Assembly: GCF_016462545.1 (NCBI RefSeq) | Contig: NZ_JAEMTA010000007.1 | Span: 62,001 to 126,000 of the forward strand | Origin: Mycolicibacterium sp. | GTDB lineage: Bacteria > Actinomycetota > Actinomycetes > Mycobacteriales > Mycobacteriaceae | DNA length: 64,000 nucleotides | Direction of reading: 5' to 3' | Shown here: positions 33,951-44,087 of the stretch, piece after piece | How the letters are laid out: each line of letters starts with the position of its first letter | Position numbering within the stretch: the first letter of the stretch is position 1 | Notes under the pieces: generated by a model | Told to the model about the DNA's origin: nothing | Databases searched by the model: none | Seen by the model: the letters and a program-made list of their open reading frames with translations, nothing else | Program-made: the position numbers and the translations under genes

Positions 33951-35663
33951 TTACGCCTTGCCGGGGCTGGATGTCGCCGCCTTGGCGGCTCCGGCCAGGT
34001 GAAGGGCGGCAAGGTACCCGAAGGTCATGGCTGGTCCGATCGTCCCGCCCGGACCGGGATAGGTGTGGCCCATCACCGGTGAGCTGACGTTGCCCGCGGC
34101 ATAGAGCCCGTCGATGACCGAGCCGTCGTCGCGCAGCGCGCGGCCATCGACGTCGGTTCGGACGCCGCCCTTGGTGCCAAGGTCGCCCGGCACCATCTTC
34201 GCCGCGTAGAACGGGCCGTGGCTGATCTCGCCGAGGTTGGGGTTGGGCTTGACGGTGGGATCGCCGTAGTAGCGGTCATAGGCGCTCTCCCCCCGCTTGA
34301 AGTCCTCGTCGATGCCGGTGCGGGCGAATCCGTTGAACCGCTCGATCGTCGCCGTGAACTCACCGAGTGGCAAGCTGGTCTTCTCGGCCAACTCCTCGAG
34401 CGTGTCGGCCTTGACGATCACGCCGGAATCCAGCCACTTCTTCGGAATGCGTTGTCCCGGTTGCAGTCCCGCGAAGATGTAGCGGTCGCGGTACTGCTGG
34501 TCGAAGATCAGCCAGGACGGGACGTTCTCGCCGGGCCCATCACCCTGACCGAATTCGCCGCCGTACATCCGGTGGCACGCCTCGACGTAGGGCATCGATT
34601 CGTTCATGAACCGCTTACCGCTCGTGTTGACGATGATCGAACCGGGGGAGTTGCGCTCGGACAGGGCGAACCACGGTGAGTCGACCAGTGGGACCGTCGG
34701 ACCCCACCAGGCGTCCTCCATGATCTCCAGTGCGGCGCCCAGCTTCTCGGCCGCCTGGATGCCGTCGCCGGTGTTGGCGACGGCGCCCACGGTCCACTCG
34801 GTGGTGATGGGCGCGCGCTGGTACTTCCTGCGCATCGACTCGTTGTGTTCGAAGCCTCCGCTGCCGAGGATGACACCGCGGCGAGCCTTGATCAGCCGGG
34901 GCTCGTCGGACTCGGGCGCCGTCGTGTCCCGGACGTAGACGCCGCGGACGACGCCGTCCTCCACGTACAGGTCAGTCAGGGCGGTGTTGAGTTGGACGGG
35001 AACGCCTGCCTTCTGCAGACCGATGCGCATCGGCGCGATCAACGCACGGCCCATGCCGACCAGGTTCTTCCCGGTGACCTTGCCCCACGTCGCGCGGACG
35101 CCGACCTTCAGGCTGCGCAACACGCCGCGCGGATGGCGCTTGAGCTGATTGAGCCGGACGTAGTCCTGCTGCATCACGACCATGTTCATCGGGACCTTGC
35201 CGTACGGCGGCTCGAGGCCCTTCTCGTCCACGCCGAGCTTGCGCGCGTTGAACGGCTTGGGCTCGACGGACCGGCCGGTGGGCTTTCCGCCCGCCGCCTC
35301 CGGGTAGTAGTCGGAGTACCCGGGCACCCAGCACAGCTTGAGAGGCGAGTGCTTCAGCACGAACGACAGCATCTCCGGACCGCGGTCCAGGTAGGTGTCG
35401 ATCTTCTCGGGCGGAACGGCGTCCCCGATGATCGTGTGCAGGTAGGTGCGGGCCGCCTCGGCCGTGTCCTTGACCCCGTCGCGCTTGAGGATCTCGTTGT
35501 TCGGGATCCAGACGCCACCACCCGAGCGGGCGGTGGAACCTCCATAGTGCGGAGCCTTCTCGACGACTAATGTCGAGAGTCCCTGGTGGGCGGCGGTGAG
35601 TGCGGCAACCATGCCCGCGGCGCCGCTACCGACCACCACGACGTCATACTCCTGCTGAGTCAT
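33951..35663 (-). CDS. kstD: 3-ketosteroid delta1-dehydrogenase KstD
   Basis: 570 residues (Rv3537 is 563). FAD site VVVVGSGAAGMVAAL at the N-terminus, then GGGVWIPNN, NTGDGIQAAEKLGA and the catalytic-domain YDRYYGDP…GPFYAA segment, all typical of KstD. It introduces the 1,2 double bond into ring A of 3-ketosteroids; together with KshA it breaks ring B. The ATG at 35663 is favoured over upstream in-frame codons. The KstR palindrome begins one base upstream of it, so the transcript may be leaderless. Confidence 0.95.
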   Translation of the reverse strand: MTQQEYDVVVVGSGAAGMVAALTAAHQGLSTLVVEKAPHYGGSTARSGGGVWIPNNEILKRDGVKDTAEAARTYLHTIIGDAVPPEKIDTYLDRGPEMLSFVLKHSPLKLCWVPGYSDYYPEAAGGKPTGRSVEPKPFNARKLGVDEKGLEPPYGKVPMNMVVMQQDYVRLNQLKRHPRGVLRSLKVGVRATWGKVTGKNLVGMGRALIAPMRIGLQKAGVPVQLNTALTDLYVEDGVVRGVYVRDTTAPESDEPRLIKARRGVILGSGGFEHNESMRRKYQRAPITTEWTVGAVANTGDGIQAAEKLGAALEIMEDAWWGPTVPLVDSPWFALSERNSPGSIIVNTSGKRFMNESMPYVEACHRMYGGEFGQGDGPGENVPSWLIFDQQYRDRYIFAGLQPGQRIPKKWLDSGVIVKADTLEELAEKTSLPLGEFTATIERFNGFARTGIDEDFKRGESAYDRYYGDPTVKPNPNLGEISHGPFYAAKMVPGDLGTKGGVRTDVDGRALRDDGSVIDGLYAAGNVSSPVMGHTYPGPGGTIGPAMTFGYLAALHLAGAAKAATSSPGKA

Positions 35664-35664
35664 G

Positions 35665-35678
35665 TAGAACACGTTATA
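35665..35678. promoter_or_regulatory. KstR operator between kstD and hsaE
   Basis: TAGAACACGTTATA fits TnnAACnnGTTnnA, the binding consensus of the TetR-type regulator KstR. It serves the divergent kstD and hsaE units and nearly abuts the kstD start codon. Confidence 0.9.
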
Positions 35679-35734
35679 GAATTGCCCGGCCGACCCACAA
35701 CTGTGCCGGTCGACGAAACGAGGGGACTTCACCG

Positions 35735-36520
35735 ATGTTGTCCGTTGCAGTGCGCGAGGAGCTGGCCGCCGAGTTGGCCGAGGCCGAGCGGAGCAAGGTG
35801 CCGACGAAGCCGTTGACCGACCGGTATGCCGACGTCGACGTGGTGGACGCGTACGAGATCCAGCTCATCAACATCCGGGCGCGGGTGGCCGACGGTGCCC
35901 GCGTGATCGGGCACAAGGTCGGCCTGTCGTCGGAGGCGATGCAGAAGATGATGGGCGTCGATGAGCCCGACTACGGTCACCTGCTTGCCGACATGGAGGT
36001 CTTCGAGGACAAGCCCGTCGAGGCGGGCCGATTCCTGTATCCGCGGGTCGAGGTGGAGGTCGGCTTCATCCTGGCCGACGACCTTCCCGGCGAGGGCTGC
36101 ACCGAGGACGACGTGCTGGCCGCGACGGCCGCGTTCGCGCCGTCGATCGAGCTGATCGATACCAGGATCACTGACTGGAAGATCAAGCTGTGCGACACCA
36201 TCGCCGACAATGCGTCCTCGGCGGGGTGGGTGCTCGGCAAGGAACGGGTGTCGCCCAAGGACATCGACATCAGAGCCATCCCGGCCGTCCTGAGGTGCAA
36301 CGGCGAGGTCGTCGCCGAGGGCCGCAGCGATGCGGTGCTGGGCAATCCGGTGACCGCCGTGGCGTGGCTGGCCCGCAAGGTGGACCAGTTCGGCGTCCGG
36401 TTGCGGGCGGGTGACATCGTGCTGCCCGGGTCGTGCACGCGGGCGATAGATGCACGTCCCGGTGACGATTTCGTCGCTGATTTCGACGGGCTGGGTTCAG
36501 TCCACCTGTCGTTCGAATAG
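35735..36520 (+). CDS. hsaE: 2-hydroxyhexa-2,4-dienoate hydratase HsaE
   Basis: 261 residues, equal to Rv3536c. It belongs to the fumarylacetoacetate-hydrolase-like fold of 2-oxopent-4-enoate hydratases ([28 protein letters not shown] metal-binding segments). It adds water to 2-hydroxyhexa-2,4-dienoate, from steroid rings A/B cleavage, to give 4-hydroxy-2-oxohexanoate for HsaF. AGGGGA lies before the ATG at 35735. First gene of hsaE-hsaG-hsaF, divergent from kstD across a KstR box. Confidence 0.94.
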   Translation: MLSVAVREELAAELAEAERSKVPTKPLTDRYADVDVVDAYEIQLINIRARVADGARVIGHKVGLSSEAMQKMMGVDEPDYGHLLADMEVFEDKPVEAGRFLYPRVEVEVGFILADDLPGEGCTEDDVLAATAAFAPSIELIDTRITDWKIKLCDTIADNASSAGWVLGKERVSPKDIDIRAIPAVLRCNGEVVAEGRSDAVLGNPVTAVAWLARKVDQFGVRLRAGDIVLPGSCTRAIDARPGDDFVADFDGLGSVHLSFE

Positions 36521-36531
36521 GAGCATTCTTG

Positions 36532-37452
36532 ATGTCAGAAAAGGCAACCGTCGCGATCGTCGGGTCCGGCAACATCAGCACCGACCTGCTGTACAAACTG
36601 CTGCGCTCGGAGTGGCTGGAGCCGCGGTGGATGATCGGCATCGATCCGGCCAGTGAGGGTTTGGCGCGGGCGCGAAAGCTCGGGTTGGAGACCAGCCACG
36701 AGGGCGTCGACTGGTTGCTCGCGCTCGACGAGAAGCCCGATCTGGTCTTCGAGGCCACCAGCGCCTACGTCCACCGCGACGCCGCCCCTCGCTATGAGGA
36801 GGCGGGCATCCGCGCGATCGACCTGACCCCCGCGGCCGTCGGCCCCGGGGTGATTCCGCCGGCGAACCTGCGCCAGCACCTCGATGCCCCGAACGTCAAC
36901 ATGGTCACCTGCGGTGGGCAGGCCACCATTCCGATGGTCTACGCGGTGAGCCGCGTCGTCGACGTGCCGTACGCCGAGATCGTGGCGTCGGTGTCCTCGG
37001 CGTCGGCGGGGCCGGGCACCCGCGCGAACATCGACGAGTTCACCAAGACCACCAGCCGCGGCATCGAGGTCATCGGTGGTGCCGCGCGCGGCAAGGCCAT
37101 CATCATCCTGAATCCGGCCGAACCGCCAATGATCATGCGCGACACCATCTTCTGCGCCATCCCCGAGGACGCCGACCAGGATGCCATCACCAGGTCCATC
37201 AAGGAGGTCGCCGCCGAGGTGCAGACCTACGTGCCTGGCTACCGATTGCTCAACGAGCCGCAGTTCGATCCGCCGTCGGTGCACTCGGGTGGCCAGGCGT
37301 TGGTGACGGTCTTCGTCGAGGTGGAGGGTGCGGGGGACTACCTGCCGCCGTACGCGGGGAACTTGGACATCATGACTGCCGCGGCGACGAAGGTCGGCGA
37401 AGAGATCGCCAAGGAACGGGTATCGGCAACGGCAGGGGGGACTCAGGCATGA
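36532..37452 (+). CDS. hsaG: propanal/acetaldehyde dehydrogenase (acylating) HsaG
   Basis: 306 residues. NAD site [13 protein letters not shown], and catalytic Cys in [10 protein letters not shown] (about residue 125). It converts the propanal released by HsaF to propionyl-CoA, with channelling in the HsaF-HsaG complex. The ATG at 36532 has AGGAG 8 nt before it; the adjacent upstream TTG is unnecessary. The stop overlaps the hsaF start by 4 nt. Length matches Rv3535c. Confidence 0.94.
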   Translation: MSEKATVAIVGSGNISTDLLYKLLRSEWLEPRWMIGIDPASEGLARARKLGLETSHEGVDWLLALDEKPDLVFEATSAYVHRDAAPRYEEAGIRAIDLTPAAVGPGVIPPANLRQHLDAPNVNMVTCGGQATIPMVYAVSRVVDVPYAEIVASVSSASAGPGTRANIDEFTKTTSRGIEVIGGAARGKAIIILNPAEPPMIMRDTIFCAIPEDADQDAITRSIKEVAAEVQTYVPGYRLLNEPQFDPPSVHSGGQALVTVFVEVEGAGDYLPPYAGNLDIMTAAATKVGEEIAKERVSATAGGTQA

Positions 37453-38504
37453 GCATCAGCGAGGTCTACTTCAACCCGGTGTGGGACGTCCGGATGACCG
37501 ACACCTCCCTTCGCGACGGTTCGCACCACAAGCGCCACCAGTTCACCAAGGACGAGGTCTTCGCGATCGTCACCGCGCTCGATGCCGCGGGCGTGCCGGT
37601 CATCGAGGTCACCCACGGTGATGGGCTCGGCGGGTCGAGCTTCAACTACGGGTTCTCCAAGACGCCCGAACAGGAGCTGATCAAGCTGGCCGCCGAGACG
37701 GCCACCGAATCCAAGATCGCGTTCCTGATGCTGCCCGGTCTTGGCACCAAGGACGACATCGCCGAGGCCCAGCAGAACGGCGGCTCGATCTGCCGCGTCG
37801 CGACGCACTGCACCGAGGCCGACGTGTCGATCCAGCACTTCGGTTTCGCCCGCGACCTCGGTTTGGAGACCGTCGGGTTCCTGATGATGGCGCACACCAT
37901 CTCCCCGGAGAAGCTGGCCGCGCAGGCCCGGATCATGGCCGATGCGGGTTGTCAGTGCGTATACGTGGTGGATTCGGCGGGTGCGTTGGTGCTCGAAGGC
38001 GTGGCCGACCGCGTCGCAGCCCTGGTGGCCGAGCTCGGTGACGATGCGCAGGTGGGCTTTCACGGTCACGAGAATCTGGGCTTGGGTGTGGCCAATTCAG
38101 TGGAGGCGGTACGGGCGGGCGCCAAGCAGATCGACGGCAGCACGCGGCGTTTCGGTGCGGGTGCGGGTAACGCGCCGGTGGAAGCGATGATCGGGGTGTT
38201 CGACAAGATCGGGGTGAAGACCGGTATCGACTTCTTCGAGATCGCCGATGCCGCCGAGGATGTGGTGCGCCCGGCGATGCCGGCGGAGTGTCTGCTGGAC
38301 CGCAATGCATTGGTGATGGGCTATTCCGGGGTGTACTCCAGCTTCCTCAAGCATGCGATTCGCCAGTCCGAGCGCTACGGCGTCCCCGCGCACCAACTGC
38401 TGCACCGCGCTGGTCAACGCAAGCTGATCGGCGGCCAGGAGGACCAGCTGATCGACATCGCCCTGGAGATCAAGCGCGAACAGGACGCCGCCTCGGCCCA
38501 GTAG
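37449..38504 (+). CDS. hsaF: 4-hydroxy-2-oxohexanoate aldolase HsaF
   Basis: 351 residues, DRE-TIM metallolyase type. The motif [15 protein letters not shown] near the N-terminus supplies the catalytic Arg/Asp/His, and HGHENLGLG supplies metal His ligands. It splits 4-hydroxy-2-oxohexanoate to pyruvate and propanal and pairs with HsaG. Overlap with hsaG by 4 nt fits complex formation. Last gene of the unit; unrelated permease genes follow 30 nt later. Confidence 0.94.
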   Translation: MSISEVYFNPVWDVRMTDTSLRDGSHHKRHQFTKDEVFAIVTALDAAGVPVIEVTHGDGLGGSSFNYGFSKTPEQELIKLAAETATESKIAFLMLPGLGTKDDIAEAQQNGGSICRVATHCTEADVSIQHFGFARDLGLETVGFLMMAHTISPEKLAAQARIMADAGCQCVYVVDSAGALVLEGVADRVAALVAELGDDAQVGFHGHENLGLGVANSVEAVRAGAKQIDGSTRRFGAGAGNAPVEAMIGVFDKIGVKTGIDFFEIADAAEDVVRPAMPAECLLDRNALVMGYSGVYSSFLKHAIRQSERYGVPAHQLLHRAGQRKLIGGQEDQLIDIALEIKREQDAASAQ

Positions 38505-38534
38505 GTCTTCAGGAAACGGGGGCACTATGAGGCC

Positions 38535-39527
38535 GTGACTGCCGCCCCGGCCGCGACCCGCCGACGCCTCGGTTCGCTCGAAGTCCTGCTGGTCGGTCTC
38601 ATCGCGTTGGCGGTCTCCGCTGGTGTGACGAGTGCCTTCGTGGCGGGCAATCCCGACCTCAGCACCGCCGCGACGGTCTTCTGCGGGGTGTTCGTCCAGG
38701 CGCTTCCCTTCCTGGTACTCGGCGTCGTCGTGAGCGGTCTGATCGCCGCCTTCATCAGCGCCGAGAGGCTGGCACGCTGGTTACCGCGTCGGCCTGCACT
38801 GGCCGTGGTCGTCGCGGGGGTCGGTGGGGCGGCGCTGCCAGGGTGCGAGTGCGGCTCGGTTCCCGTCGCCCGCAGGCTGTTCGGACCCGGCACCAACGGT
38901 GCGGCAGCGTTGACGTTCATGTTGTCGGCCCCTGCGATCAACCCGGTGGTGCTCGTCGCAACCGCCGTGGCCTTTCCCGGGCAGCCGGCCATGGTCCTCG
39001 CGCGCTGCGTGGCTTCGCTGGCGACCGCCGTCGCGATGGGCCTTCTGTGGTCGCGCTTCGGCAAGGACGCATGGGTGACCCGCGAGCTACCCGAACCCGC
39101 TCCCGCCGGCTCGTCGTGGTGGACGGTGTTCACCGAGGCGGCGCGCCATGACTTCCTCCAGGCCGCGTCGTACCTGGTGGTGGGCGCGGGCGCCGCGGCG
39201 GCTCTGCACGTGCTGGTTCCGGCGTGGGTGTTCGAGCACCTCGCCGGAAACCTGATCGTCGCAGTGGTGAGCATGGGACTCCTCGCGGTGGTGCTGGCGC
39301 TGTGCTCCGAGGCGGACGCCTTCGTCGTCGCGAGCTTGACGATGGTCCCGCTGGTGCCGCGGCTGGTGTTCCTGGTCGTCGGACCGGCGTTCGACGTGAA
39401 GTTGTCCGCGATGCAGGCCGGCATGTTCGGGCGCGGCTTCGCGATGCGCTTCGGCCCGGTCACCTTCGTGGTGGCGTGCGTGATCGCGACGATCGTCGGG
39501 CTCGCGGTGCTCGGCGGTGGCGCGTGA
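38535..39527 (+). CDS. permease of the UPF0718/DUF318 family
   Basis: 330 residues with about 8 membrane segments and the family's GCECGSVPVARRL motif between the third and fourth spans. A TFMLSAPAINPVVL segment and a repeat of the core (LCSEADAFVVASL) follow. The family is often paired with a TIGR03943 protein, as here, with a 4-nt overlap. Transported substrate is unknown, although metal or thiol compounds have been suggested because of the Cys motif. GTG start. Not part of the steroid pathway as far as can be seen. Confidence 0.82.
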   Translation: MTAAPAATRRRLGSLEVLLVGLIALAVSAGVTSAFVAGNPDLSTAATVFCGVFVQALPFLVLGVVVSGLIAAFISAERLARWLPRRPALAVVVAGVGGAALPGCECGSVPVARRLFGPGTNGAAALTFMLSAPAINPVVLVATAVAFPGQPAMVLARCVASLATAVAMGLLWSRFGKDAWVTRELPEPAPAGSSWWTVFTEAARHDFLQAASYLVVGAGAAAALHVLVPAWVFEHLAGNLIVAVVSMGLLAVVLALCSEADAFVVASLTMVPLVPRLVFLVVGPAFDVKLSAMQAGMFGRGFAMRFGPVTFVVACVIATIVGLAVLGGGA

Positions 39528-40228
39528 GCCGGGGTACGCAGAACCTCGTCGTGCTGCTGATCGGCCTGGCCACCGCGGTGATGCTGATCAAGGGCACCTA
39601 TCTGAACTACGTGAAACCGGGCCTACTTCCATGGCTGATCGCGGCCGCGGCCGTGCTCGTCGGCCTGGGGTTGGTGGCGATCGTCCGGGACCTGCGCGGT
39701 GCCGGTGCCGACCACGACGGACACGATCACCGGCATCACGCGTGGCTGGCGTGGCTGTTGCTGATCCCCATCGCGCTGGTCGCCTTCGTGGTACCGCCGC
39801 CCCTGGACGCCCACGGGGCGAGTCCGGCCGCCGTCAGTACACCGCAGCGCCGGCCCTTTCCGCCGCTGCCCGCGGGTGACGCACCGACCGTATCGCTACC
39901 GGAGGTCGTGATGCGGGCCGCCGCAGACTCCACCAATTCGCTTGCGGGACGGTCGATCACGCTGACCGGCTTCACATTGCATCGGCCCGACGGCATCGAT
40001 CTGGGCAGGGTCGTCATCGTGTGCTGTGCCGCCGATGCGCAACTGGCCCGCGTGCATCTGACCGGGCCCGCCTCGTCCCTTGCGGCCGGTCACCCGGAGG
40101 ACACCTGGCTGCGGATCGAAGGTCAGGTCGTGCCAGGCTCGTCCCATGCCGACGACGGTTTCATCCCGACCATGACGGTCGCCAGCGTCACGCCCATCGA
40201 CAAACCGGCGAATACCTACGCCTACTGA
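39524..40228 (+). CDS. TIGR03943-family membrane protein
   Basis: 234 residues. Two or three N-terminal membrane spans are separated by a His/Asp-rich loop (ADHDGHDHRHHAW) that could bind metal. An extracytoplasmic beta domain follows (about 125-234) with a CCAAD segment. It starts with GTG inside the permease stop. The pair is conserved across actinobacteria and Firmicutes, where it is assumed to be one transport unit. Confidence 0.8.
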   Translation: MSRGTQNLVVLLIGLATAVMLIKGTYLNYVKPGLLPWLIAAAAVLVGLGLVAIVRDLRGAGADHDGHDHRHHAWLAWLLLIPIALVAFVVPPPLDAHGASPAAVSTPQRRPFPPLPAGDAPTVSLPEVVMRAAADSTNSLAGRSITLTGFTLHRPDGIDLGRVVIVCCAADAQLARVHLTGPASSLAAGHPEDTWLRIEGQVVPGSSHADDGFIPTMTVASVTPIDKPANTYAY

Positions 40229-40229
40229 C

Positions 40230-41411
40230 ATGAGTGACTTTCCTGGTTTCGCCGACGAGGGCTTCGGACCGGTAGCCGACGCGTTCGTCGACAACTTCCG
40301 ACGCGGTACCGAGATGGGCGCGGCGTGCGCGGTCCATCACGACGGTCGACTGGTCGTCGACCTGCACGGCGGCACCGCCGACGCCCGCACCGGCAGACCG
40401 TGGACCTCGGACACCCTCACCATCGGCTTCTCCATCTCCAAGGGCCTGATGGCGCTCTGTGCTTACCTGGCGCAACAGCACGGACTGCTCGACTTCGATG
40501 CGCCGGTTGCGACGGTGTGGCCGGAGTTCGCCGCGAATGGCAAGGGCGACATCGTGATTCGCGATGTGTTCGCACACCGCGCCGGTCTGATGGCCCTGGA
40601 CGCCGACCTTACGCTGGCCGACGTGCTGGCCTGGGAGCCGGTGATCCGCGCGATCGAGGCTCAGCGGCCACTGTGGGCGCCCGGCACCGCCTTCGCGTAT
40701 CACGCCCTGACGTTCGGCTGGCTCACCGGCGAGATCCTGCGCCGCGCCACCGGGAAGATGCCCGACGCACTGCTCGCCGACTATCTCACCGGACACCTCG
40801 GCGTCGATGCCTGGATCGGGTTACCGCCGGAGTTGGAGCATCGGGTGGCCCGGATGCACGCTCCGCGGTCGCGGCTCCTGCGCACCGCCCACCGGGCGAT
40901 GCCCACGATTCTGCGACGCATCGGTAAGGCGCCCGCGGTGCGCACGATCACCATGGGTTCGGCGTTCCCCTTCTCGCTGATCGACGGCTGCGCGGGTGAC
41001 TTCAACACGCCTGCGGTGCACGCCGCGCAAATCCCCGCGGCCAACGCGATTCTCGACGCCAGGGCGTTGGCGACCATTTACGGAGCGGCGGTCGCTCCGG
41101 TCGCGGGCGCGCCGCTGCTGACCGCGGGCTCGGTCGCCGACGCCGTCACCGTGCGTTCGGCGGGTGACGGCTGGTCGTCGGCGCTGAACGCACCGGGTAT
41201 CAGGTTCTCGACGGGATTCCTGATCAACGGCATTCCGTTCCGTCCGCTGCTGTCCGATTCGTCGTTCGGGCACGACGGTGCCAGCGGCAGCCTCGGCTTC
41301 GCGGATGCGGACAGCAAGACGGGCTTCGGCTACGTCAACAACCTCATCGCGCAGCGCGATCACCGCGCCAACAACCTCACCGCCGCGCTGCGACGCTGCC
41401 TCGACCGCTGA
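40230..41411 (+). CDS. serine hydrolase/esterase of the class C beta-lactamase fold
   Basis: 393 residues. The nucleophile motif SxxK is present as SISK (about residues 68-71), with a later YHAL segment for the Tyr and a FGHDGASG loop near the C-terminus. This is the EstB/LipE-like group, which usually hydrolyses short esters. No signal peptide is seen, so it is probably cytoplasmic. ATG one base after the preceding stop. Its substrate and any link with steroid breakdown are unknown. Confidence 0.85.
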   Translation: MSDFPGFADEGFGPVADAFVDNFRRGTEMGAACAVHHDGRLVVDLHGGTADARTGRPWTSDTLTIGFSISKGLMALCAYLAQQHGLLDFDAPVATVWPEFAANGKGDIVIRDVFAHRAGLMALDADLTLADVLAWEPVIRAIEAQRPLWAPGTAFAYHALTFGWLTGEILRRATGKMPDALLADYLTGHLGVDAWIGLPPELEHRVARMHAPRSRLLRTAHRAMPTILRRIGKAPAVRTITMGSAFPFSLIDGCAGDFNTPAVHAAQIPAANAILDARALATIYGAAVAPVAGAPLLTAGSVADAVTVRSAGDGWSSALNAPGIRFSTGFLINGIPFRPLLSDSSFGHDGASGSLGFADADSKTGFGYVNNLIAQRDHRANNLTAALRRCLDR

Positions 41412-41477
41412 TCCGTCGGAGGTGGCGGGCACGATGTACGGCATGACATCCACCAGCCCCCGTCGCTGCGCTCGCCC

Positions 41478-43562
41478 ATGACCCGCGAACAGGCCCAGAC
41501 GATCCTCGAACAGCTCGCGGGCCCAAAGGCGGTTCTGCGTGACGACCAGTGGACCGCGATCGAGGCGCTCGTCGTGCAACGCCGCCGTGCGCTGGTGGTG
41601 CAACGGACCGGTTGGGGCAAGTCAGCGGTGTACTTCATCGCCGCCAAGCTGCTCCGTGCCGGCGGTCACGGCCCCACGGTCATCGTCTCGCCGCTGCTGG
41701 CACTGATGCGCAACCAGGTGCAGGCGGCCGACCGCGCGGGCGTACGCGCAGCCACCATCAACTCGAGCAACGTCACCGACTGGTCCGAGATTCACGAGCG
41801 GGTGCGCAGCGGCGATCTCGACGTTCTGCTCGTCAGCCCGGAACGGTTGAACAACCCGGACTTTCGTGATCAGGTGCTGCCCTCCCTCGCGCACGACGCC
41901 GGCCTCGTCGTCGTCGACGAGGCGCACTGCGTGTCGGATTGGGGCCACGACTTCCGGCCGGACTACCGACGCATTCGCACGCTGATCGCCGAGCTCGGCA
42001 CCGACGTCCCCGTGCTGGCGACCACTGCCACGGCCAACGACCGCGTCGTCGACGACGTGGCCAGTCAGTTGGGGGTCGGTGGTCAGGACACGCTGGTGTT
42101 GCGCGGCGGACTGGACCGCGAGTCGCTGCGACTGTCGGTGGTCAAGGCGGGCAATCCTGCTCAGCGCGCGGCTTGGCTTGCCGCACACATCGATTCGCTG
42201 CCAGGGTCGGGGATCGTCTACACGTTGACGGTGGCGCAGGCCAACGACGTGGCGGCGCTGCTTCGAGATCAGGGCCATGCCGTCGCCGCCTACACCGGAG
42301 CCACCGAGACCTCCGAGCGCGAGCAACTCGAGGCTGACCTGCTGGACAACCGTGTCAAGGCATTGATCGCCACGTCAGCGCTCGGGATGGGCTTCGACAA
42401 GCCGGATCTCGGGTTCGTCGTTCACCTCGGCGCACCGTCCTCGCCAATTGCGTATTACCAGCAGGTGGGCCGTGCGGGCCGCTCCACGGCGAGTGCCGAG
42501 GTGGTGCTGCTGCCGGGTCACGAGGATCAGGACGTGTGGCGTTATTTCTCGTCGGTGGCGTTTCCATCAGAAGCCATGGTGCGCAACGTGATCGATGCTC
42601 TCGAGCCCGAACGGCCGCAGTCGACGCCTGCGCTCGAACCCCTGGTTGACCTGGGTCGGACGCGGTTGGAGATGGTGCTCAAGGTGCTCGACGTCGACGG
42701 TGCGGTCCGCCGGGTCAAGGGTGGTTGGATCGGGACCGGGGTGCCGTGGGAGTACGACGAGGCTCGTTATCGCAAGCTCGACGAAGCCCGCAAGCGTGAG
42801 CAGCAGGCGATGCTCGACTACCAGGCGACCGACGGCTGCCGGATGGCCTTCCTGCGTGGCCAACTCGACGATCCGGAGCTCGTCGACGGCGAGCGCTGCG
42901 GGCGGTGCGACAACTGCACTGGGCAGCGGTACGACGCCGACGTCGACCCGTCGTCGGCGGAGGACACCCGGCAGCGACTCATGCGCCCGGGGGTGGAGAT
43001 CGCGCCCCGCAAGCAGTGGCCATCTGGCCTGGCCAAGCTCGGGGTGAACCTCAGCGGCAAGATCGCAGACGGACCGGCTCCCGGGCGCGTCATCGGCAGG
43101 TTGACCGACCTCGGTTGGGGGGCTCGGCTTCGTCGCGTGCTCGACGAGCCTGACGCCGAGGCGTCCGACGACGTCGTCCAAGCCGCCGTGAAGGTGTTGG
43201 CGTCCTGGGAGTGGAAGATCAGGCCGACCGCGGTGCTGGCGATGGACTCCGATCGGCATCCGTTGCTGGTGTCCTCCGTGGCCCGCGAACTCGCCAGGCT
43301 CGGACGGCTGACTGACCTGGGTGTCCTGCAGTACGCGCCGGATCGGCGTCCGGTCACGGCCGCGAACTCCGCCTACCGCGTCGCGGCACTTCAGGGTGCA
43401 TGGCAGCCGCCCGACCCCGCCCTGATCAGCGGCGCGGGCGGGCCGATTCTGTTGGTCGATGACATGACCGACACCGGGTGGACGCTCACGATGGCGGCGC
43501 GCGTCGTGCGGGGGGCCGGGGCGCCGGACGTTCTGCCCTTCGCTCTGGCGAGCACCAGTTAG
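41478..43562 (+). CDS. RecQ-family DNA helicase fused to a phosphoribosyltransferase-like domain
   Basis: 694 residues. The superfamily 2 helicase core has RTGWGKS (Walker A), VVDEAHCVSDWGHDFRPDY (DEAH, RecQ type) and YYQQVGRAGRS (motif VI). A RecQ zinc-binding region with CGRCDNC follows. From about residue 560 a second domain ends with ILLVDDMTDTGWTL, a PRPP-binding loop of type I phosphoribosyltransferases. Helicase activity (3'-5' unwinding) can be assigned with confidence. The C-terminal part may sense a nucleotide or act as an enzyme on one. ATG start 66 nt after the esterase. Confidence 0.88.
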   Translation: MTREQAQTILEQLAGPKAVLRDDQWTAIEALVVQRRRALVVQRTGWGKSAVYFIAAKLLRAGGHGPTVIVSPLLALMRNQVQAADRAGVRAATINSSNVTDWSEIHERVRSGDLDVLLVSPERLNNPDFRDQVLPSLAHDAGLVVVDEAHCVSDWGHDFRPDYRRIRTLIAELGTDVPVLATTATANDRVVDDVASQLGVGGQDTLVLRGGLDRESLRLSVVKAGNPAQRAAWLAAHIDSLPGSGIVYTLTVAQANDVAALLRDQGHAVAAYTGATETSEREQLEADLLDNRVKALIATSALGMGFDKPDLGFVVHLGAPSSPIAYYQQVGRAGRSTASAEVVLLPGHEDQDVWRYFSSVAFPSEAMVRNVIDALEPERPQSTPALEPLVDLGRTRLEMVLKVLDVDGAVRRVKGGWIGTGVPWEYDEARYRKLDEARKREQQAMLDYQATDGCRMAFLRGQLDDPELVDGERCGRCDNCTGQRYDADVDPSSAEDTRQRLMRPGVEIAPRKQWPSGLAKLGVNLSGKIADGPAPGRVIGRLTDLGWGARLRRVLDEPDAEASDDVVQAAVKVLASWEWKIRPTAVLAMDSDRHPLLVSSVARELARLGRLTDLGVLQYAPDRRPVTAANSAYRVAALQGAWQPPDPALISGAGGPILLVDDMTDTGWTLTMAARVVRGAGAPDVLPFALASTS

Positions 43563-43661
43563 CTCGTTTGCCACATCCGTAACACCGTGCGCGTGCGCGG
43601 CGAAGTCTCCTTCAGTGGCTCGTCACCACCGTGGTGCGAACCTGAGCGAAGGAGCCAGTCC

Positions 43662-44087
43662 ATGACCCGTGCCGTCACCGTGATTCGCCGGACCACCGTC
43701 GGCGTGTTCGCCGCGGGCGCTGCCTTCGCGGCGATCAGTCTTCCCGCGGCCAGTGCCGACCCCGTCGAGCCCGCCGAGCCGACCACACCCGCCGTCGTGC
43801 CGGCTCCCGACGACTGCAACGCCGCCGGACTGGCCAAGACCATCAGCTCTGTCACTGGGGAGTTGAACGTGTACTTCGCGGCGCATCCCGACGCCAATCA
43901 GGCGTTGATCGATGCCGCACGCCAGCCTGCGTTCGCCGCGGTCGGACAGTTCGACGACTACTTCAAGGAGCACCCCGACGAGGCCGACACGCTTCGCGGC
44001 ATCCAGGCACCGCTGAGCGCCTTCAAGGATCGCTGCGGCCTGCAGGTCGCGCCCACCGATGCCCTGGCCGTGCTCGCCGAGGTCTAG
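43662..44087 (+). CDS. exported haemophore-like protein (Rv0203-like helical fold)
   Basis: 141 residues. Signal peptide of about 30 residues, then a small helical domain of about 75 residues bounded by two Cys (CNAAGLAKTI…DRCGL), with the motif ELNVYFAAHPDAN. This motif is found in mycobacterial haem-binding haemophore-like proteins. Likely a secreted haem carrier, though haem ligands cannot be named. AAGGAG precedes the ATG at 43662; longer frames upstream lack an SD. It ends convergently, overlapping the 13E12-type gene by 4 nt. Confidence 0.8.
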   Translation: MTRAVTVIRRTTVGVFAAGAAFAAISLPAASADPVEPAEPTTPAVVPAPDDCNAAGLAKTISSVTGELNVYFAAHPDANQALIDAARQPAFAAVGQFDDYFKEHPDEADTLRGIQAPLSAFKDRCGLQVAPTDALAVLAEV

